From Flavobacteriaceae bacterium (lineage in GTDB: Bacteria > Bacteroidota > Bacteroidia > Flavobacteriales > Flavobacteriaceae), in assembly GCA_030148025.1 (NCBI GenBank), contig JASBUG010000030.1, positions 1 through 64,000 on the forward strand: a DNA stretch of 64,000 nt. Reading direction: 5' to 3'. Within the stretch, counting starts at the first letter, position 1; every line of letters starts with the position of its first letter. The position numbers and the translations under genes are program-made. The notes beneath the pieces are model-generated. The model ran no database searches and had not been told where the DNA came from. It worked only from the letters and a program-made list of their open reading frames with translations. Shown piece by piece: positions 46,233 through 55,517 of this stretch.

Positions 46233-47447
46233 ATGATGTCTGTTTTAAGTGGCAAAAACATACTATTAGGCATTACTGCTGGTATAGCTGCTTATAAAAC
46301 GGCGTCATTGGTAAGATTATTTATAAAAGCAGGTGCGCATGTAAAAGTGATCATGACACCTGCTTCTAAAGATTTTATTACTCCCTTAACCTTATCCACA
46401 CTTTCAAAAAATCCAGTTATTTCATCTTTTACTAATGAGGAAGATGAGAATGATATGTGGAATAATCATGTTGAACTAGGTCTTTGGGCAGATTTCTTTC
46501 TTATTGCCCCAGCTACGGCCAATACATTATCTAAAATGGCAACAGGAAATAGCGATAATATGTTATTGGCAACATATTTATCTGCTAAATGTCCAGTGTA
46601 TTTTGCTCCAGCTATGGATCTAGATATGTATAAACATGAGTCTACTAAAAATTCGATTAGTACATTAGAAAGTTTTGGAAATATTATGATTCCAGCTACT
46701 AGTGGTGAATTAGCTAGTGGTTTAGTAGGTGAAGGGCGTATGGCAGAACCAGAAGACATTCTTGCGTTTATAGAGAACAATATAATTTCTGGATTACCAT
46801 TGTATAACAAACAGGTACTTATTACTGCTGGCCCAACATATGAAGCTATAGATCCTGTTAGGTTTATAGGGAATCATTCTAGTGGAAAAATGGGATTTGA
46901 AATAGCCAAGGCTGCAGCAAACTTGGGAGCCAAAGTGATTTTGATTACGGGACCAACTCATCAAAAGGTAGATAGTTCTTTAATAAAGGTTTTACCCGTT
47001 ACTAGTGCGCAACAAATGTATGACACTGTTCATAACCACTTTCAAGCTTCAGATATAGCAATTCTGTCTGCTGCTGTAGCAGATTACAGACCTAAATTTG
47101 TTGCAGATAAGAAAATAAAAAAGAAAGATTCTTCGTTAACCTTAGAGTTAGAAAAGACCAAAGATATTTTAGGATCGTTAGGTGAAATCAAAAAAGAACA
47201 AATATTAGTAGGTTTTGCTCTTGAGACTAACAATGAACTTAAAAATGCAATTGGTAAACTAAAATCTAAAAATTTAGATTTAATTGTGTTAAATTCGTTA
47301 AACGATAAAGGAGCTGGATTTGGTGGAGCCACTAATAAGGTGACAATTATCGATAAGAATGAAAATAGTACTAACTATGGTCTAAAATCTAAGGCAGATG
47401 TTGCTATAGATCTTATGCAAGAAATTTTAAAACTATACCATGCGTAA
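46233..47447 (+). CDS. coaBC: Bifunctional phosphopantothenoylcysteine decarboxylase/synthetase
   Basis: 404 aa. It makes 4'-phosphopantothenoylcysteine and decarboxylates it, in coenzyme A synthesis. CoaC part (1 to about 190): NILLGITAGIAAYKTASLVR, NHVELGLWADFFLIAPATAN, PAMDLDMYKHESTK, ASGLVGEGRM. CoaB part (about 190-404): VLITAGPTYEAIDPVRFIGN, SSGKMGFEIAKAAANLGAKV, AAVADYRPKFVADKKIKK. Two successive ATG codons are possible starts. It overlaps the porD gene by 8 nt. coaE is at 54847. Confidence 0.96.
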   Translation: MMSVLSGKNILLGITAGIAAYKTASLVRLFIKAGAHVKVIMTPASKDFITPLTLSTLSKNPVISSFTNEEDENDMWNNHVELGLWADFFLIAPATANTLSKMATGNSDNMLLATYLSAKCPVYFAPAMDLDMYKHESTKNSISTLESFGNIMIPATSGELASGLVGEGRMAEPEDILAFIENNIISGLPLYNKQVLITAGPTYEAIDPVRFIGNHSSGKMGFEIAKAAANLGAKVILITGPTHQKVDSSLIKVLPVTSAQQMYDTVHNHFQASDIAILSAAVADYRPKFVADKKIKKKDSSLTLELEKTKDILGSLGEIKKEQILVGFALETNNELKNAIGKLKSKNLDLIVLNSLNDKGAGFGGATNKVTIIDKNENSTNYGLKSKADVAIDLMQEILKLYHA

Positions 47448-48327
47448 ACTTTTATTTTTAATCTCTTTTTTATACTCATTGGCGATAGTATCTCAAGAGT
47501 TAAATTGTGAAATTGTTGTAAATGCTCAGTTAACAGGAAATCAAAATGTACAGGTTTTTAGAACGCTGGAAACACAGTTAAAGGAGTTTGTTAATAATAC
47601 AAAATGGACCAACAGGAATTTTGCACCTAATGAGCGAATTAATTGTAGTATGGTAATAACTATTAATAGTTATAATAATGATGTTTTTCAAGGTTCAATT
47701 CAAATAAGATCATCAAGACCAATTTATAACTCGTCATACAGTACTCCTATCTATAATTTTAACGATAGGGATTTTTCATTCCGCTATCAAGAGTTTCAGA
47801 ACATTATTTATAATCCAACCCAATTTCAGTCTAATTTAGTTTCAGTTCTGGCCTATCATATATATATAGTTTTAGGGATGGATGCTGATAGTTTTGCTCT
47901 AAATGGAGGGACTTCACATTTTCAACAAGCTAGAACTATTTTAAATTATTCACAACAAGGAAACTTTAAAGGATGGAAGCCAGAAGATGGATTACAAACA
48001 AGGTTTACATTAATCGATAATATCTTATCGCCAACATACAAAGAGTATAGAAGTACTATGTATAACTATCATATTGGCGGTTTAGATGAGATGCACATTA
48101 ATGCAAAAAATGCTAAGCAAAAGTTGGCAAAAACGATTCAGGATTTAGAGATAATTAATAACAGACGACCAAGTTCGTTTATTTTGCGTGTCTTTTTTGA
48201 TGCCAAAGCCGATGAGATTGAGGATATCTTTACAGACGGCCCAAGTGTGAGTATTACCGATTTAGTAGCATCATTAACTAAAATGGCTCCAAATTTCTCT
48301 ACTAAATGGAGTAATATTAATTACTAG
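47440..48327 (+). CDS. porD: DUF4835 protein, probable type IX secretion protein PorD
   Basis: 295 aa with a signal peptide (about 1-18, ending VSQ). The body is DUF4835: LNCEIVVNAQLTGNQNVQVF, FRYQEFQNIIYNPTQFQSNL, ILNYSQQGNFKGWKPEDGLQ. The family is the one described as PorD in type IX secretion of Porphyromonas. The link to secretion fits the four cargo-type proteins in this window. It overlaps coaBC and precedes recN by 80 bases. Confidence 0.85.
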   Translation: MRKLLFLISFLYSLAIVSQELNCEIVVNAQLTGNQNVQVFRTLETQLKEFVNNTKWTNRNFAPNERINCSMVITINSYNNDVFQGSIQIRSSRPIYNSSYSTPIYNFNDRDFSFRYQEFQNIIYNPTQFQSNLVSVLAYHIYIVLGMDADSFALNGGTSHFQQARTILNYSQQGNFKGWKPEDGLQTRFTLIDNILSPTYKEYRSTMYNYHIGGLDEMHINAKNAKQKLAKTIQDLEIINNRRPSSFILRVFFDAKADEIEDIFTDGPSVSITDLVASLTKMAPNFSTKWSNINY

Positions 48328-48407
48328 TCTTTAATTTATAGTTATTCTTCTAAATTTGTAGTGACGTTTTCTGTGAAGACATATACAAATTTAAACATCT
48401 CTAAAGA

Positions 48408-50060
48408 TTGCTTAAAACTCTATCCATAAAAAACTATGCCTTGATTGATGATCTTCAAGTGACTTTTGATGATGGTTTAACCATTATAACAGGAGAAACT
48501 GGAGCTGGAAAATCAATTTTATTAGGAGGGTTATCCTTAATTTTAGGAAAGCGAGCAGATTTATCAAGTATTAAGGATGCTTCAAGAAAGTGTATTATAG
48601 AAGCTACCTTTAATATAGCTAATTATAATTTAGTATCTTTTTTTGAAGATGAAGATCTTGATTATGAGATCGAAACTATTATAAGAAGAGAAATTCTTCC
48701 CTCTGGGAAATCGCGTGCCTTTGTTAATGACTCGCCAGTGAATCTGTCTGTTTTGGCAAATTTAGGAGAGCATTTAATTGATATCCATTCTCAACATCAA
48801 ACCTTAGAGTTAGCTAATAACGATTTTCAATTTCAGATCATTGATGCTTTGGCAAATAACTCAGTGAATTTACAAGAGTATAAAAAGGAATTGAAAGTTT
48901 ATAACTCATTAATTAGAACCATTGCGAAATTAAAGGAAGAGAAAGCTGAAGCAATTAAAGAATACGATTATAATCTGTTTTTGTTAAACGAACTAGTAGA
49001 AGCTAATCTTGTGTCAGGAGAATTGAGTGAGTTGGAAGATGAATATACAGCTTTAAACAATGTTGAAGAAATTAAGGGAGAATTGCAGTTGTCTTATCAG
49101 CTATTGAATGATGAACAAGTTGGAGTTTTACAAGCAATGACAAGTTTAAAAAATAGTCTGCAAAAGCTTTCAGATCTATCCAATAATTATAGCGAACTCT
49201 CCAACAGGCTTAATAGTGTATTCATTGAATTAGATGATGTATTTAGTGAAGTGGAAGCTGCTCAAGACGATATAGAAGCTAATCCTGCCAGATTAGAAGA
49301 AGTGAATGCCAAGCTTCAAAAATTACACAATTTGCTGTTAAAACATTCTTTTGAGACTGTAGAAGAACTTATTGAGTTAAGAGATGTATTGTCTCAAAAA
49401 GTTTTGGCTACAGAATCTATTGATAGCAGCATTTCTGAAAAGGAAATTGAGCTTCAAAAAGCTATTGTATTATTAGAAAAGCAAGCTTTAAATATTCATA
49501 ATAGTAGAAAAAAAGCCATACCTGTATTAGTCAACCAGCTAAAAGATATACTAGAGAAGTTGGGAATGCCAAATGCTAATTTTGAGATATCTGTAGACCT
49601 CTCGGATAAGTTTTATGTAAATGGAAAAGATGATCTGTCATTTTTATTTACAGCAAATAAAGGTGGAGAGTTTAAAGAACTAAAAAAGGCAGCTTCTGGA
49701 GGTGAACTTTCTCGTATCATGCTAGCAGTTAAATCTATCCTTGCTAAATATATACAATTACCTACCATCATGTTTGATGAAATAGATACAGGAGTGTCTG
49801 GAGAAATATCTCATAAAATGGGAGGGATCATGCAAGAAATGAGTAGAACTATGCAAGTTTTTACAATTACCCACTTACCACAAATAGCAGCTAAAGGAGA
49901 TGCGCATTATAAGGTTTATAAAACAGATAATGCTAATGAAACAGTTACGCATTTAATGAAATTAAATACCGAAGAACGCATTGTAGAAATTGCTCAAATG
50001 TTAGGAGGAAAAGAAACGACAACGTCTGCAATTGCTCATGCTAAGCAATTATTAAATTAG
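48408..50060 (+). CDS. recN: DNA repair protein RecN
   Basis: 550 aa SMC-like ATPase. Starts at a TTG (LKTLSIKNYALIDDLQVTF), as no ATG is available. Walker A is TGETGAGKSILLGGLSLILG, the coiled-coil arms lie at about 160-380, the signature is KKAASGGELSRIMLAVKSIL and Walker B is PTIMFDEIDTGVSGEI. It acts in double-strand break repair. A TAAATTTG -7-like box (48351-48358) lies 49 bases upstream. Confidence 0.96.
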   Translation: MLKTLSIKNYALIDDLQVTFDDGLTIITGETGAGKSILLGGLSLILGKRADLSSIKDASRKCIIEATFNIANYNLVSFFEDEDLDYEIETIIRREILPSGKSRAFVNDSPVNLSVLANLGEHLIDIHSQHQTLELANNDFQFQIIDALANNSVNLQEYKKELKVYNSLIRTIAKLKEEKAEAIKEYDYNLFLLNELVEANLVSGELSELEDEYTALNNVEEIKGELQLSYQLLNDEQVGVLQAMTSLKNSLQKLSDLSNNYSELSNRLNSVFIELDDVFSEVEAAQDDIEANPARLEEVNAKLQKLHNLLLKHSFETVEELIELRDVLSQKVLATESIDSSISEKEIELQKAIVLLEKQALNIHNSRKKAIPVLVNQLKDILEKLGMPNANFEISVDLSDKFYVNGKDDLSFLFTANKGGEFKELKKAASGGELSRIMLAVKSILAKYIQLPTIMFDEIDTGVSGEISHKMGGIMQEMSRTMQVFTITHLPQIAAKGDAHYKVYKTDNANETVTHLMKLNTEERIVEIAQMLGGKETTTSAIAHAKQLLN

Positions 50061-50106
50061 GGTTATTATAAGTTTTGTCAATATAAAAAACTTAATACTA
50101 CTTGCT

Positions 50107-50135
50107 TTTGTCTTCAAACTAAAAAAGTATCTTTG
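50107..50135 (+). promoter_or_regulatory. Promoter of fabI (-33 TTTG, -7 TATCTTTG)
   Basis: TTTG (50107-50110) and TATCTTTG (50128-50135) with a 17-base spacer. It lies 32 bases before the fabI ATG. Confidence 0.7.
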
Positions 50136-50167
50136 CTACTTCAAACTAACTAAAAATAAATATTAGT

Positions 50168-50983
50168 ATGTCATACAATTTATTAAAAGGAAAAAAAGGA
50201 ATCATCTTTGGAGCTCTAGATTCAAATTCTATTGCTTGGAAAACAGCTGAAAGAGTTCATGAAGAAGGAGGAGAGTTTGTATTGACCAATGCGCCAGTAG
50301 CAATGCGTATGGGGCAGATCAATGAGTTGGCAGAAAAAACAGGATCTCAAATAATTCCAGCAGATGCAACATCTGAAGAAGATTTGCAAAATCTGATTGA
50401 AAAATCAATGGAAATTCTGGGCGGCAAAATAGATTTTGTTTTGCATTCAATAGGAATGTCAATTAATGTTAGAAAAGGAAAACACTATACAGATCAAAAT
50501 TATTCATGGACGCAAAAAGGAACAGATGTTTCTGCAATGTCTTTTCATAAAGTAATGCAAACATTGTATAAAAATGATGCCATGAACGAATGGGGAAGTA
50601 TTGTAGCCTTAACTTATATGGCTGCACAACGTGTGTTCCCAGATTATAATGATATGGCAGATAATAAGGCTTATTTAGAAAGTATAGCAAGAAGCTTTGG
50701 ATATTTCTTTGGAAGAGATAAAAATGTTCGCGTTAATACGATCTCTCAATCACCAACCCCAACTACTGCAGGGAGTGGTGTAAAAGGGTTTGACGGGTTT
50801 ATTGCATACGCCGATAAAATGTCGCCACTTGGAAATGCTACAGCAATGGATTGTGCAAATTATACAGTGTCATTATTTAGTGATCTTACAAAGCGTGTTA
50901 CATTACAAAATCTTTATAATGATGGTGGCTTTAGCAATATGGGAGTAAGTGATGCAGTGATGGAAACCTTTATGAAAGAGTAG
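50168..50983 (+). CDS. fabI: Enoyl-[acyl-carrier-protein] reductase (NADH)
   Basis: 271 aa short-chain dehydrogenase of the FabI type. It performs the last reduction in fatty acid elongation. The dinucleotide motif is the FabI variant GIIFGALDSNSIAWKTAERV, with the Tyr-6x-Lys catalytic pattern in DYNDMADNKAYLES and the end GASGVKGFDGF-like loop TTAGSGVKGFDGFIAYADK. Single gene with its own promoter and terminator. Confidence 0.95.
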   Translation: MSYNLLKGKKGIIFGALDSNSIAWKTAERVHEEGGEFVLTNAPVAMRMGQINELAEKTGSQIIPADATSEEDLQNLIEKSMEILGGKIDFVLHSIGMSINVRKGKHYTDQNYSWTQKGTDVSAMSFHKVMQTLYKNDAMNEWGSIVALTYMAAQRVFPDYNDMADNKAYLESIARSFGYFFGRDKNVRVNTISQSPTPTTAGSGVKGFDGFIAYADKMSPLGNATAMDCANYTVSLFSDLTKRVTLQNLYNDGGFSNMGVSDAVMETFMKE

Positions 50984-51006
50984 TTTAATTAACTTGAAAA
51001 TAAATT

Positions 51007-51039
51007 AAAAAAGACCATGTAAATTCATGGTCTTTTTTT
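51007..51039 (+). terminator. Terminator of fabI
   Basis: Stem AAAAAGACCATG (51008-51019) with CATGGTCTTTTT (51026-51037) and a T run. It lies 24 bases after the fabI stop. Confidence 0.9.
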
Positions 51040-51167
51040 GTGGTTATAAAGCAGAATTTTAAACTACATTTTATCGTTAAAAAACACACCGAAAATCGAT
51101 TCACCGTAAATTTTTTATAGTTCAACGATTAATGGGTTAATAATCATGAATTTATAGTAATATGCAC

Positions 51168-51185
51168 GTGATTTTCCTTAATCAC
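51168..51185. other. Small hairpin in the leader of the adhesin-like gene
   Basis: GTGATT (51168-51173) and AATCAC (51180-51185) with a six-base loop, beside a CACGTG palindrome. It lies 33 bases before the ATG at 51219. It could affect mRNA stability or bind a regulator; there is no direct support. Confidence 0.35.
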
Positions 51186-51218
51186 TAAAAATATAAACTT
51201 AACTAAATATTGATTAAT

Positions 51219-52772
51219 ATGAAAAAAATTACGCTATTAATGACACTACTTATGTTGTCGTTTTCTTTTTATGGACAAACCTATCTTGACGAAAGTTTTG
51301 AAGGATCTTTTCCTCCTGCTGGGTGGTTTGATCAAGCTGGATCTGGAGATGTTGCTAATAATTCTTGGTTATTAAGTACTTCAGGAGTAGCCAATCCAGA
51401 TATTGATGGGGCAAATTTTGGAGATCAAGCAGCTTTTTTTAACGATTATTCTGGAGTTAATGATAAATGGTTAATAGCTCCTGTAGATTTAACTGGGGCT
51501 GGAGCTCCCTCTTCTCCAGAGTTTACTTTTTATGAAATGACTCAATATACTACTTATGCAACTGTAGGTGTATATTATGCAACTGATTTTGATGGAACAA
51601 ATGCGGCCTCGGCAAACTGGGTAGCTTTGCATGGACCAGGAGATAGTTCTGATGCACAAGATGCTTGGACTATTAGAGGACCATATGATTTATCCGCTTT
51701 TAAAGGTTCAACCATTCATATTGGTTTTAGATATATTGGTGAGAATCATTCTGAATGGTATATAGATGATGTACTAGTAAGGGACACTCCTACTTGTGTG
51801 GAACCATCTTCAGGATCAATCTCTAGTATTATGCCTACGAGTGCAAGCTTTAGTTGGACTAAGGGGCCAGGAGGTACAGAAACTACATGGGATGTTGAGC
51901 TAGTTGATATAACGGCTGGGCAAACACATGAAGGAACAGGACCAGCAACACCAACAGTGGTTAGCACTTCAAGTAATCCTTACTCGTTTACATCGTTAAC
52001 ACCTGGAAATTCTTATGCAGCTTATGTTAGAGCTGATTGTGGTGGAGGTGATAAAAGTAACTGGACAGGTCCTTTTACTTTTATAACTGGAGCTAGTAAT
52101 GATGAATGTGCTAACGCTCAAGTAATAGTGCAAGAGGTAGAAATTGCTACTGCTGCTGGGGCTACAGCTCATAGTGGAACTATTATTAACGCTTCAAATT
52201 CGGGAATTGATGGATGTTCTCCACTTTCTACAGCAAATGATGATGTTTGGTTTACTTTTGAAGCTGTAACACCTGGAGTAAACATAACGTTAGATACACC
52301 TGGTTTTGATGGTGTTCTTCAATTATTTACTAGTGATGATTGTGGCACATTTACTCCATCTAGCTCAGGGATTTGCCAAGATAATAATGGAGCAGGAGCG
52401 ACAGAAGAAATAGTAACGACTTTAACAGAAGGAACAACTTATTATGTTAGAGTGTATCAATGGGAAGCCACAGTACCTGCTAATGGTAATTTTACTATTA
52501 AAATTTGGTCTTCTGAGTCATTAAGTACTGAGAAAGCAGAAATCAATGAGTTTAGATTATATCCTAACCCAGTGAGTGATAACTTAAATGTAAAAGCTCA
52601 AAATACTATAGAGAATATCTCTGTGTATAACATGTTAGGACAAGAAGTTATGCGTCAAATGCCAAATAAAATGGATGCAAAAGTAGATATGACTGCATTA
52701 CAAACTGGAACTTATTTTGTGAAAGTTACTATTAACGGTACTACTGAAACAAAACGAATTATTAAACGATAA
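51219..52772 (+). CDS. Secreted cleaved-adhesin/FN3 protein with type IX sorting domain
   Basis: 517 aa from ATG (MKKITLLMTLLMLSFSFYGQ signal peptide; a TTG three codons before is less likely). Domain 1 (about 20-190) is a cleaved-adhesin/choice-of-anchor-J jelly roll: YLDESFEGSFPPAGWFDQAG, DKWLIAPVDL, GFRYIGENHSEWYIDDVLV. A fibronectin type III domain (about 195-290) and a pre-peptidase-like beta domain with Cys pairs (NDECANAQ, DGCSPLS, DDCGTF) follow. The end is the type IX sorting domain (FRLYPNPVSDNLNV, GTYFVKVTINGTTETKRIIK). Confidence 0.9.
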   Translation: MKKITLLMTLLMLSFSFYGQTYLDESFEGSFPPAGWFDQAGSGDVANNSWLLSTSGVANPDIDGANFGDQAAFFNDYSGVNDKWLIAPVDLTGAGAPSSPEFTFYEMTQYTTYATVGVYYATDFDGTNAASANWVALHGPGDSSDAQDAWTIRGPYDLSAFKGSTIHIGFRYIGENHSEWYIDDVLVRDTPTCVEPSSGSISSIMPTSASFSWTKGPGGTETTWDVELVDITAGQTHEGTGPATPTVVSTSSNPYSFTSLTPGNSYAAYVRADCGGGDKSNWTGPFTFITGASNDECANAQVIVQEVEIATAAGATAHSGTIINASNSGIDGCSPLSTANDDVWFTFEAVTPGVNITLDTPGFDGVLQLFTSDDCGTFTPSSSGICQDNNGAGATEEIVTTLTEGTTYYVRVYQWEATVPANGNFTIKIWSSESLSTEKAEINEFRLYPNPVSDNLNVKAQNTIENISVYNMLGQEVMRQMPNKMDAKVDMTALQTGTYFVKVTINGTTETKRIIKR

Positions 52773-52790
52773 GTTTAAAATAGATATAAT

Positions 52791-52818
52791 AAAAAGCCTC
52801 GTATTTGCGAGGCTTTTT
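52791..52818 (+). terminator. Terminator of the adhesin-like gene
   Basis: Perfect 11-bp stem AAAAAGCCTCG (52791-52801) with CGAGGCTTTTT (52808-52818) and a T tail. Confidence 0.92.
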
Positions 52819-52836
52819 TTATAGGTGCAATTTAAG

Positions 52837-52866
52837 TTGTTATCCCAATTAGGTTAATTACCTTTG
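52837..52866 (+). promoter_or_regulatory. Promoter of the glycosyltransferase run (-33 TTG, -7 TACCTTTG)
   Basis: TTG (52837-52839) and TACCTTTG (52859-52866) with a 19-base spacer. The ATG at 52872 lies 5 bases after the -7 box, so the leader should be nearly absent. Confidence 0.75.
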
Positions 52867-52871
52867 TGTAT

Positions 52872-53879
52872 ATGAAAGCAAGCGACATTTCATTTATAAT
52901 TCCTATTTATAACAGGCCAGAGGAAGCTCAAGAGCTATTAGAGAGTTTTAAGAATTTAAAAGGAGATAATAATTTTGAAATAGTGATAATTGAGGATGGT
53001 TCCTCAATTACCTCTAAAGCGGTTGTAGAGTCTTATTCAAATCAATTAAACATATCGTATTTTTTTAAAGAGAATTCAGGACCTGGGGACTCTAGAAACT
53101 ATGGTATGCAGAGAGCCAAAGGGAGTTATTTTATAATATTGGATTCTGATTGTGTATTGCCCGAACTTTACCTTGTAAATGCATTAAAGAGTCTAAATGA
53201 GAATTTTGTAGACTGTTTTGGAGGTCCAGATGCAGCGCATAGTTCTTTTAGTAATATTCAAAAGGCAATTAACTTTTCAATGACCTCTTTTATTACCACG
53301 GGAGGTATTAGAGGGAAAAGCTCAAGTGTTAATAAATTTCAACCCAGAAGTTTTAATATGGGGCTTTCTAAAAAAGCTTTCGAAGCTACAAAAGGCTTTG
53401 GTAGAATTCATCCAGGAGAAGACCCAGATCTATCAATAAGACTCTGGAAACTAGGTTTCGAGACTAAATTAATTCCAGAAGCTTTTGTATATCACAAGCG
53501 AAGAATATCTTGGTCTAAATTTTATAAACAAGTCTATAAATTTGGCTCGGTGCGTCCAATCTTAAACGTATGGCATCCAGATACAAAAAAGATTACATAT
53601 TGGTTTCCGGGGATGTTTTGTTTAGGATTTATTGTAGCTATTATTTGTATTGGTTTTGGTATTTATTTGCCAATTTATTTTTATGCACTATATTTTGTAT
53701 TAAGTTTTTTAATGGCTTTAGGAAGTACTAAAAATATAATAGTTTCAATATTAGCTATCTTAGCAATAGTGATTCAATTTTTTGGTTATGGATATGGTTT
53801 TTTAAAATCGAGCATCAGGCTTACAATATCAAAAAAGAGCATTGAAGAAAGATTTCCTCATTTATTTTTTAAAGTATAA
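52872..53879 (+). CDS. Family 2 glycosyltransferase with membrane C-terminus
   Basis: 335 aa from ATG; a GTG two codons before lies in the -7 box and is rejected. GT-A fold: DISFIIPIYNRPEEAQELLE, VIIEDGSS, SGPGDSRNYGMQRAKGSYF, LDSDCVLP (DxD-like) and GGPDAAHS, then FGRIHPGEDPDLSIRLWKLG. Two to three membrane helices are near 245-315. It transfers a sugar to a lipid or polymer of unknown identity. Followed at 2 nt by the YbbR gene. Confidence 0.9.
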   Translation: MKASDISFIIPIYNRPEEAQELLESFKNLKGDNNFEIVIIEDGSSITSKAVVESYSNQLNISYFFKENSGPGDSRNYGMQRAKGSYFIILDSDCVLPELYLVNALKSLNENFVDCFGGPDAAHSSFSNIQKAINFSMTSFITTGGIRGKSSSVNKFQPRSFNMGLSKKAFEATKGFGRIHPGEDPDLSIRLWKLGFETKLIPEAFVYHKRRISWSKFYKQVYKFGSVRPILNVWHPDTKKITYWFPGMFCLGFIVAIICIGFGIYLPIYFYALYFVLSFLMALGSTKNIIVSILAILAIVIQFFGYGYGFLKSSIRLTISKKSIEERFPHLFFKV

Positions 53880-53881
53880 AA

Positions 53882-54844
53882 GTGACAAATACAAAGCAGA
53901 GATTACTTTCCTATTTTAAAAGCAAGAAACTAAATGTGTTCTTGTTATTTTTAATATTAGCATTATTGTTTTCTGTCTTATCAAAATTATCGGTGAGGTA
54001 TACGCAAACGTTTACCTTTAAAGTAAAACCAATAGGAGTTCCCGAAAGCAATGTTATTATAAGCGACACTAGTAATGTCATGAAAATTACGATGACTAGT
54101 TTTGGATTTAAACAGCTTAAGTACCATTTTATAGATCCGGAAATAGAAATAGATTTTCGGGATCTTAATAAAACAAAAACAAATTATGTATGGACCAAGC
54201 AAAATGGGTTTTTAGGGATTGCTCGTCAATTTGATGCTAATGTAAGTGTAGAAAATATTACGCCAGACACCATGTTGTTTAGATATGATGTCAATGCAGT
54301 TAAGATGGTGCCACTAGCCTTGAATTCAGATATAACATATACACCAGGGTATGACTTGGTAGATGAGTTTCAATTAACACCAGATTCAATTAAGGTTATT
54401 GGTCCCAAAGTATTGCTAGACTCTATAGTTGAAGTAAAAACTGAAAAGCTAGAACTTGAGGATATAAATAATAATATTCAACAAGATATTAATTTGGATT
54501 TGCCTGATGTTACTACAAAGGGTGTTAGTTTTTCAGAAGTTAAAACTTTAGTTACGGGTAATGTAGAGCGTTTTACTGAAGGCACTATTAGTGTGCCTGT
54601 AAATGTTGTAAATGTACCTAGTAATATAGAGATCAATTATTACCCAAAGCGTATTCCAGTAGTGTTTTATACGAGTTTAAGCAATTTTAAGGCGATCTCA
54701 TCAAGTAGTTTTATTGTAGAATGTGATTATAATAGTTTAAACCAAGCAAATACATTTTTAATACCTCAAATTGTTCAGAAACCATCGCAAGTAAAATCTG
54801 CTAAGCTTGATGTTAAAAGAGTAGAGTTTATATTAATAAGATAA
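53882..54844 (+). CDS. YbbR-like domain protein
   Basis: 320 aa from a GTG 2 nt after the glycosyltransferase stop. One N-terminal membrane helix (about 17-36), then a beta-rich extracytoplasmic region with YbbR-like repeats (TYTPGYDLVDEFQLTPDSIK VIGP-type segments, FTEGTISVPVNVVNVPSN). YbbR proteins often accompany c-di-AMP cyclase genes, but none is next to it here. 2 nt before coaE. Confidence 0.82.
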   Translation: MTNTKQRLLSYFKSKKLNVFLLFLILALLFSVLSKLSVRYTQTFTFKVKPIGVPESNVIISDTSNVMKITMTSFGFKQLKYHFIDPEIEIDFRDLNKTKTNYVWTKQNGFLGIARQFDANVSVENITPDTMLFRYDVNAVKMVPLALNSDITYTPGYDLVDEFQLTPDSIKVIGPKVLLDSIVEVKTEKLELEDINNNIQQDINLDLPDVTTKGVSFSEVKTLVTGNVERFTEGTISVPVNVVNVPSNIEINYYPKRIPVVFYTSLSNFKAISSSSFIVECDYNSLNQANTFLIPQIVQKPSQVKSAKLDVKRVEFILIR

Positions 54845-54846
54845 TT

Positions 54847-55440
54847 ATGGCGATTAAAGTTATTGGTTTAACAGGTGGAATTGGTAGCGGAAAAACGACT
54901 GTTGCAAACATGTTTAATGAACTTGGTATACCCATTTATATTGCTGATGTTGAGGCAAAGGCTCTTATGAATCGCTCTAAGGTTATTAAGCGCAAGCTAA
55001 TACAGTTATTCGGTAAAGATGCATATTCAGGAAATGTATTGAACAAGCCTTACATAGCCAATAAAATATTTAATGATAAAGAGCTTCTTCAAAAAATGAA
55101 CGCTATTGTTCACCCTAAGGTTGCATCACACTTTAAGCGATGGCTGTCGAAGCAAACTTCCAATTACGTTATTAAGGAAGCGGCAATCATATTTGAAAAT
55201 GGAACTCATCATACGTTTGATGCTATAATTACAGTTACGGCACCAATAGAGGTAAGAATAAATCGGGTAATTGACAGAGATGGTTCTTCAAAAGAAAAAG
55301 TTGAAGCTATTATTAAAAATCAATGGACAGATGCTCAAAAGGTAGCGTTATCACACTTTGTAATTGAGAATATCGATATTGAGAAGACCAAAGAGCAAGT
55401 CGATGAAATCCACAATAAAATCCTTAAAACGATCTGTTAA
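54847..55440 (+). CDS. coaE: Dephospho-CoA kinase
   Basis: 197 aa P-loop kinase for the last step of coenzyme A synthesis. Walker A GLTGGIGSGKTTVANMFNEL, then IYIADVEAKALMN (the ADxxAR-like region), IVHPKVASHFKRWL, EAAIIFENG and ITVTAPIEVRINRVIDRDG. Part of the run with the glycosyltransferase and YbbR genes. Confidence 0.96.
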   Translation: MAIKVIGLTGGIGSGKTTVANMFNELGIPIYIADVEAKALMNRSKVIKRKLIQLFGKDAYSGNVLNKPYIANKIFNDKELLQKMNAIVHPKVASHFKRWLSKQTSNYVIKEAAIIFENGTHHTFDAIITVTAPIEVRINRVIDRDGSSKEKVEAIIKNQWTDAQKVALSHFVIENIDIEKTKEQVDEIHNKILKTIC

Positions 55441-55505
55441 ATATTACATTTTAACATTTGTGTTAATGTAAGGTTAAATGCCATTCTATCTAAATGTTAA
55501 AATAC

Positions 55506-55513
55506 TAATTTTG
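55506..55513 (+). promoter_or_regulatory. Candidate promoter -7 box of the two-component operon, TAATTTTG
   Basis: Full match to TAnnTTTG, 4 bases before the ATG at 55518. The leader would be nearly absent. No -33 box at the usual distance. Confidence 0.5.
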
Positions 55514-55517
55514 AACG

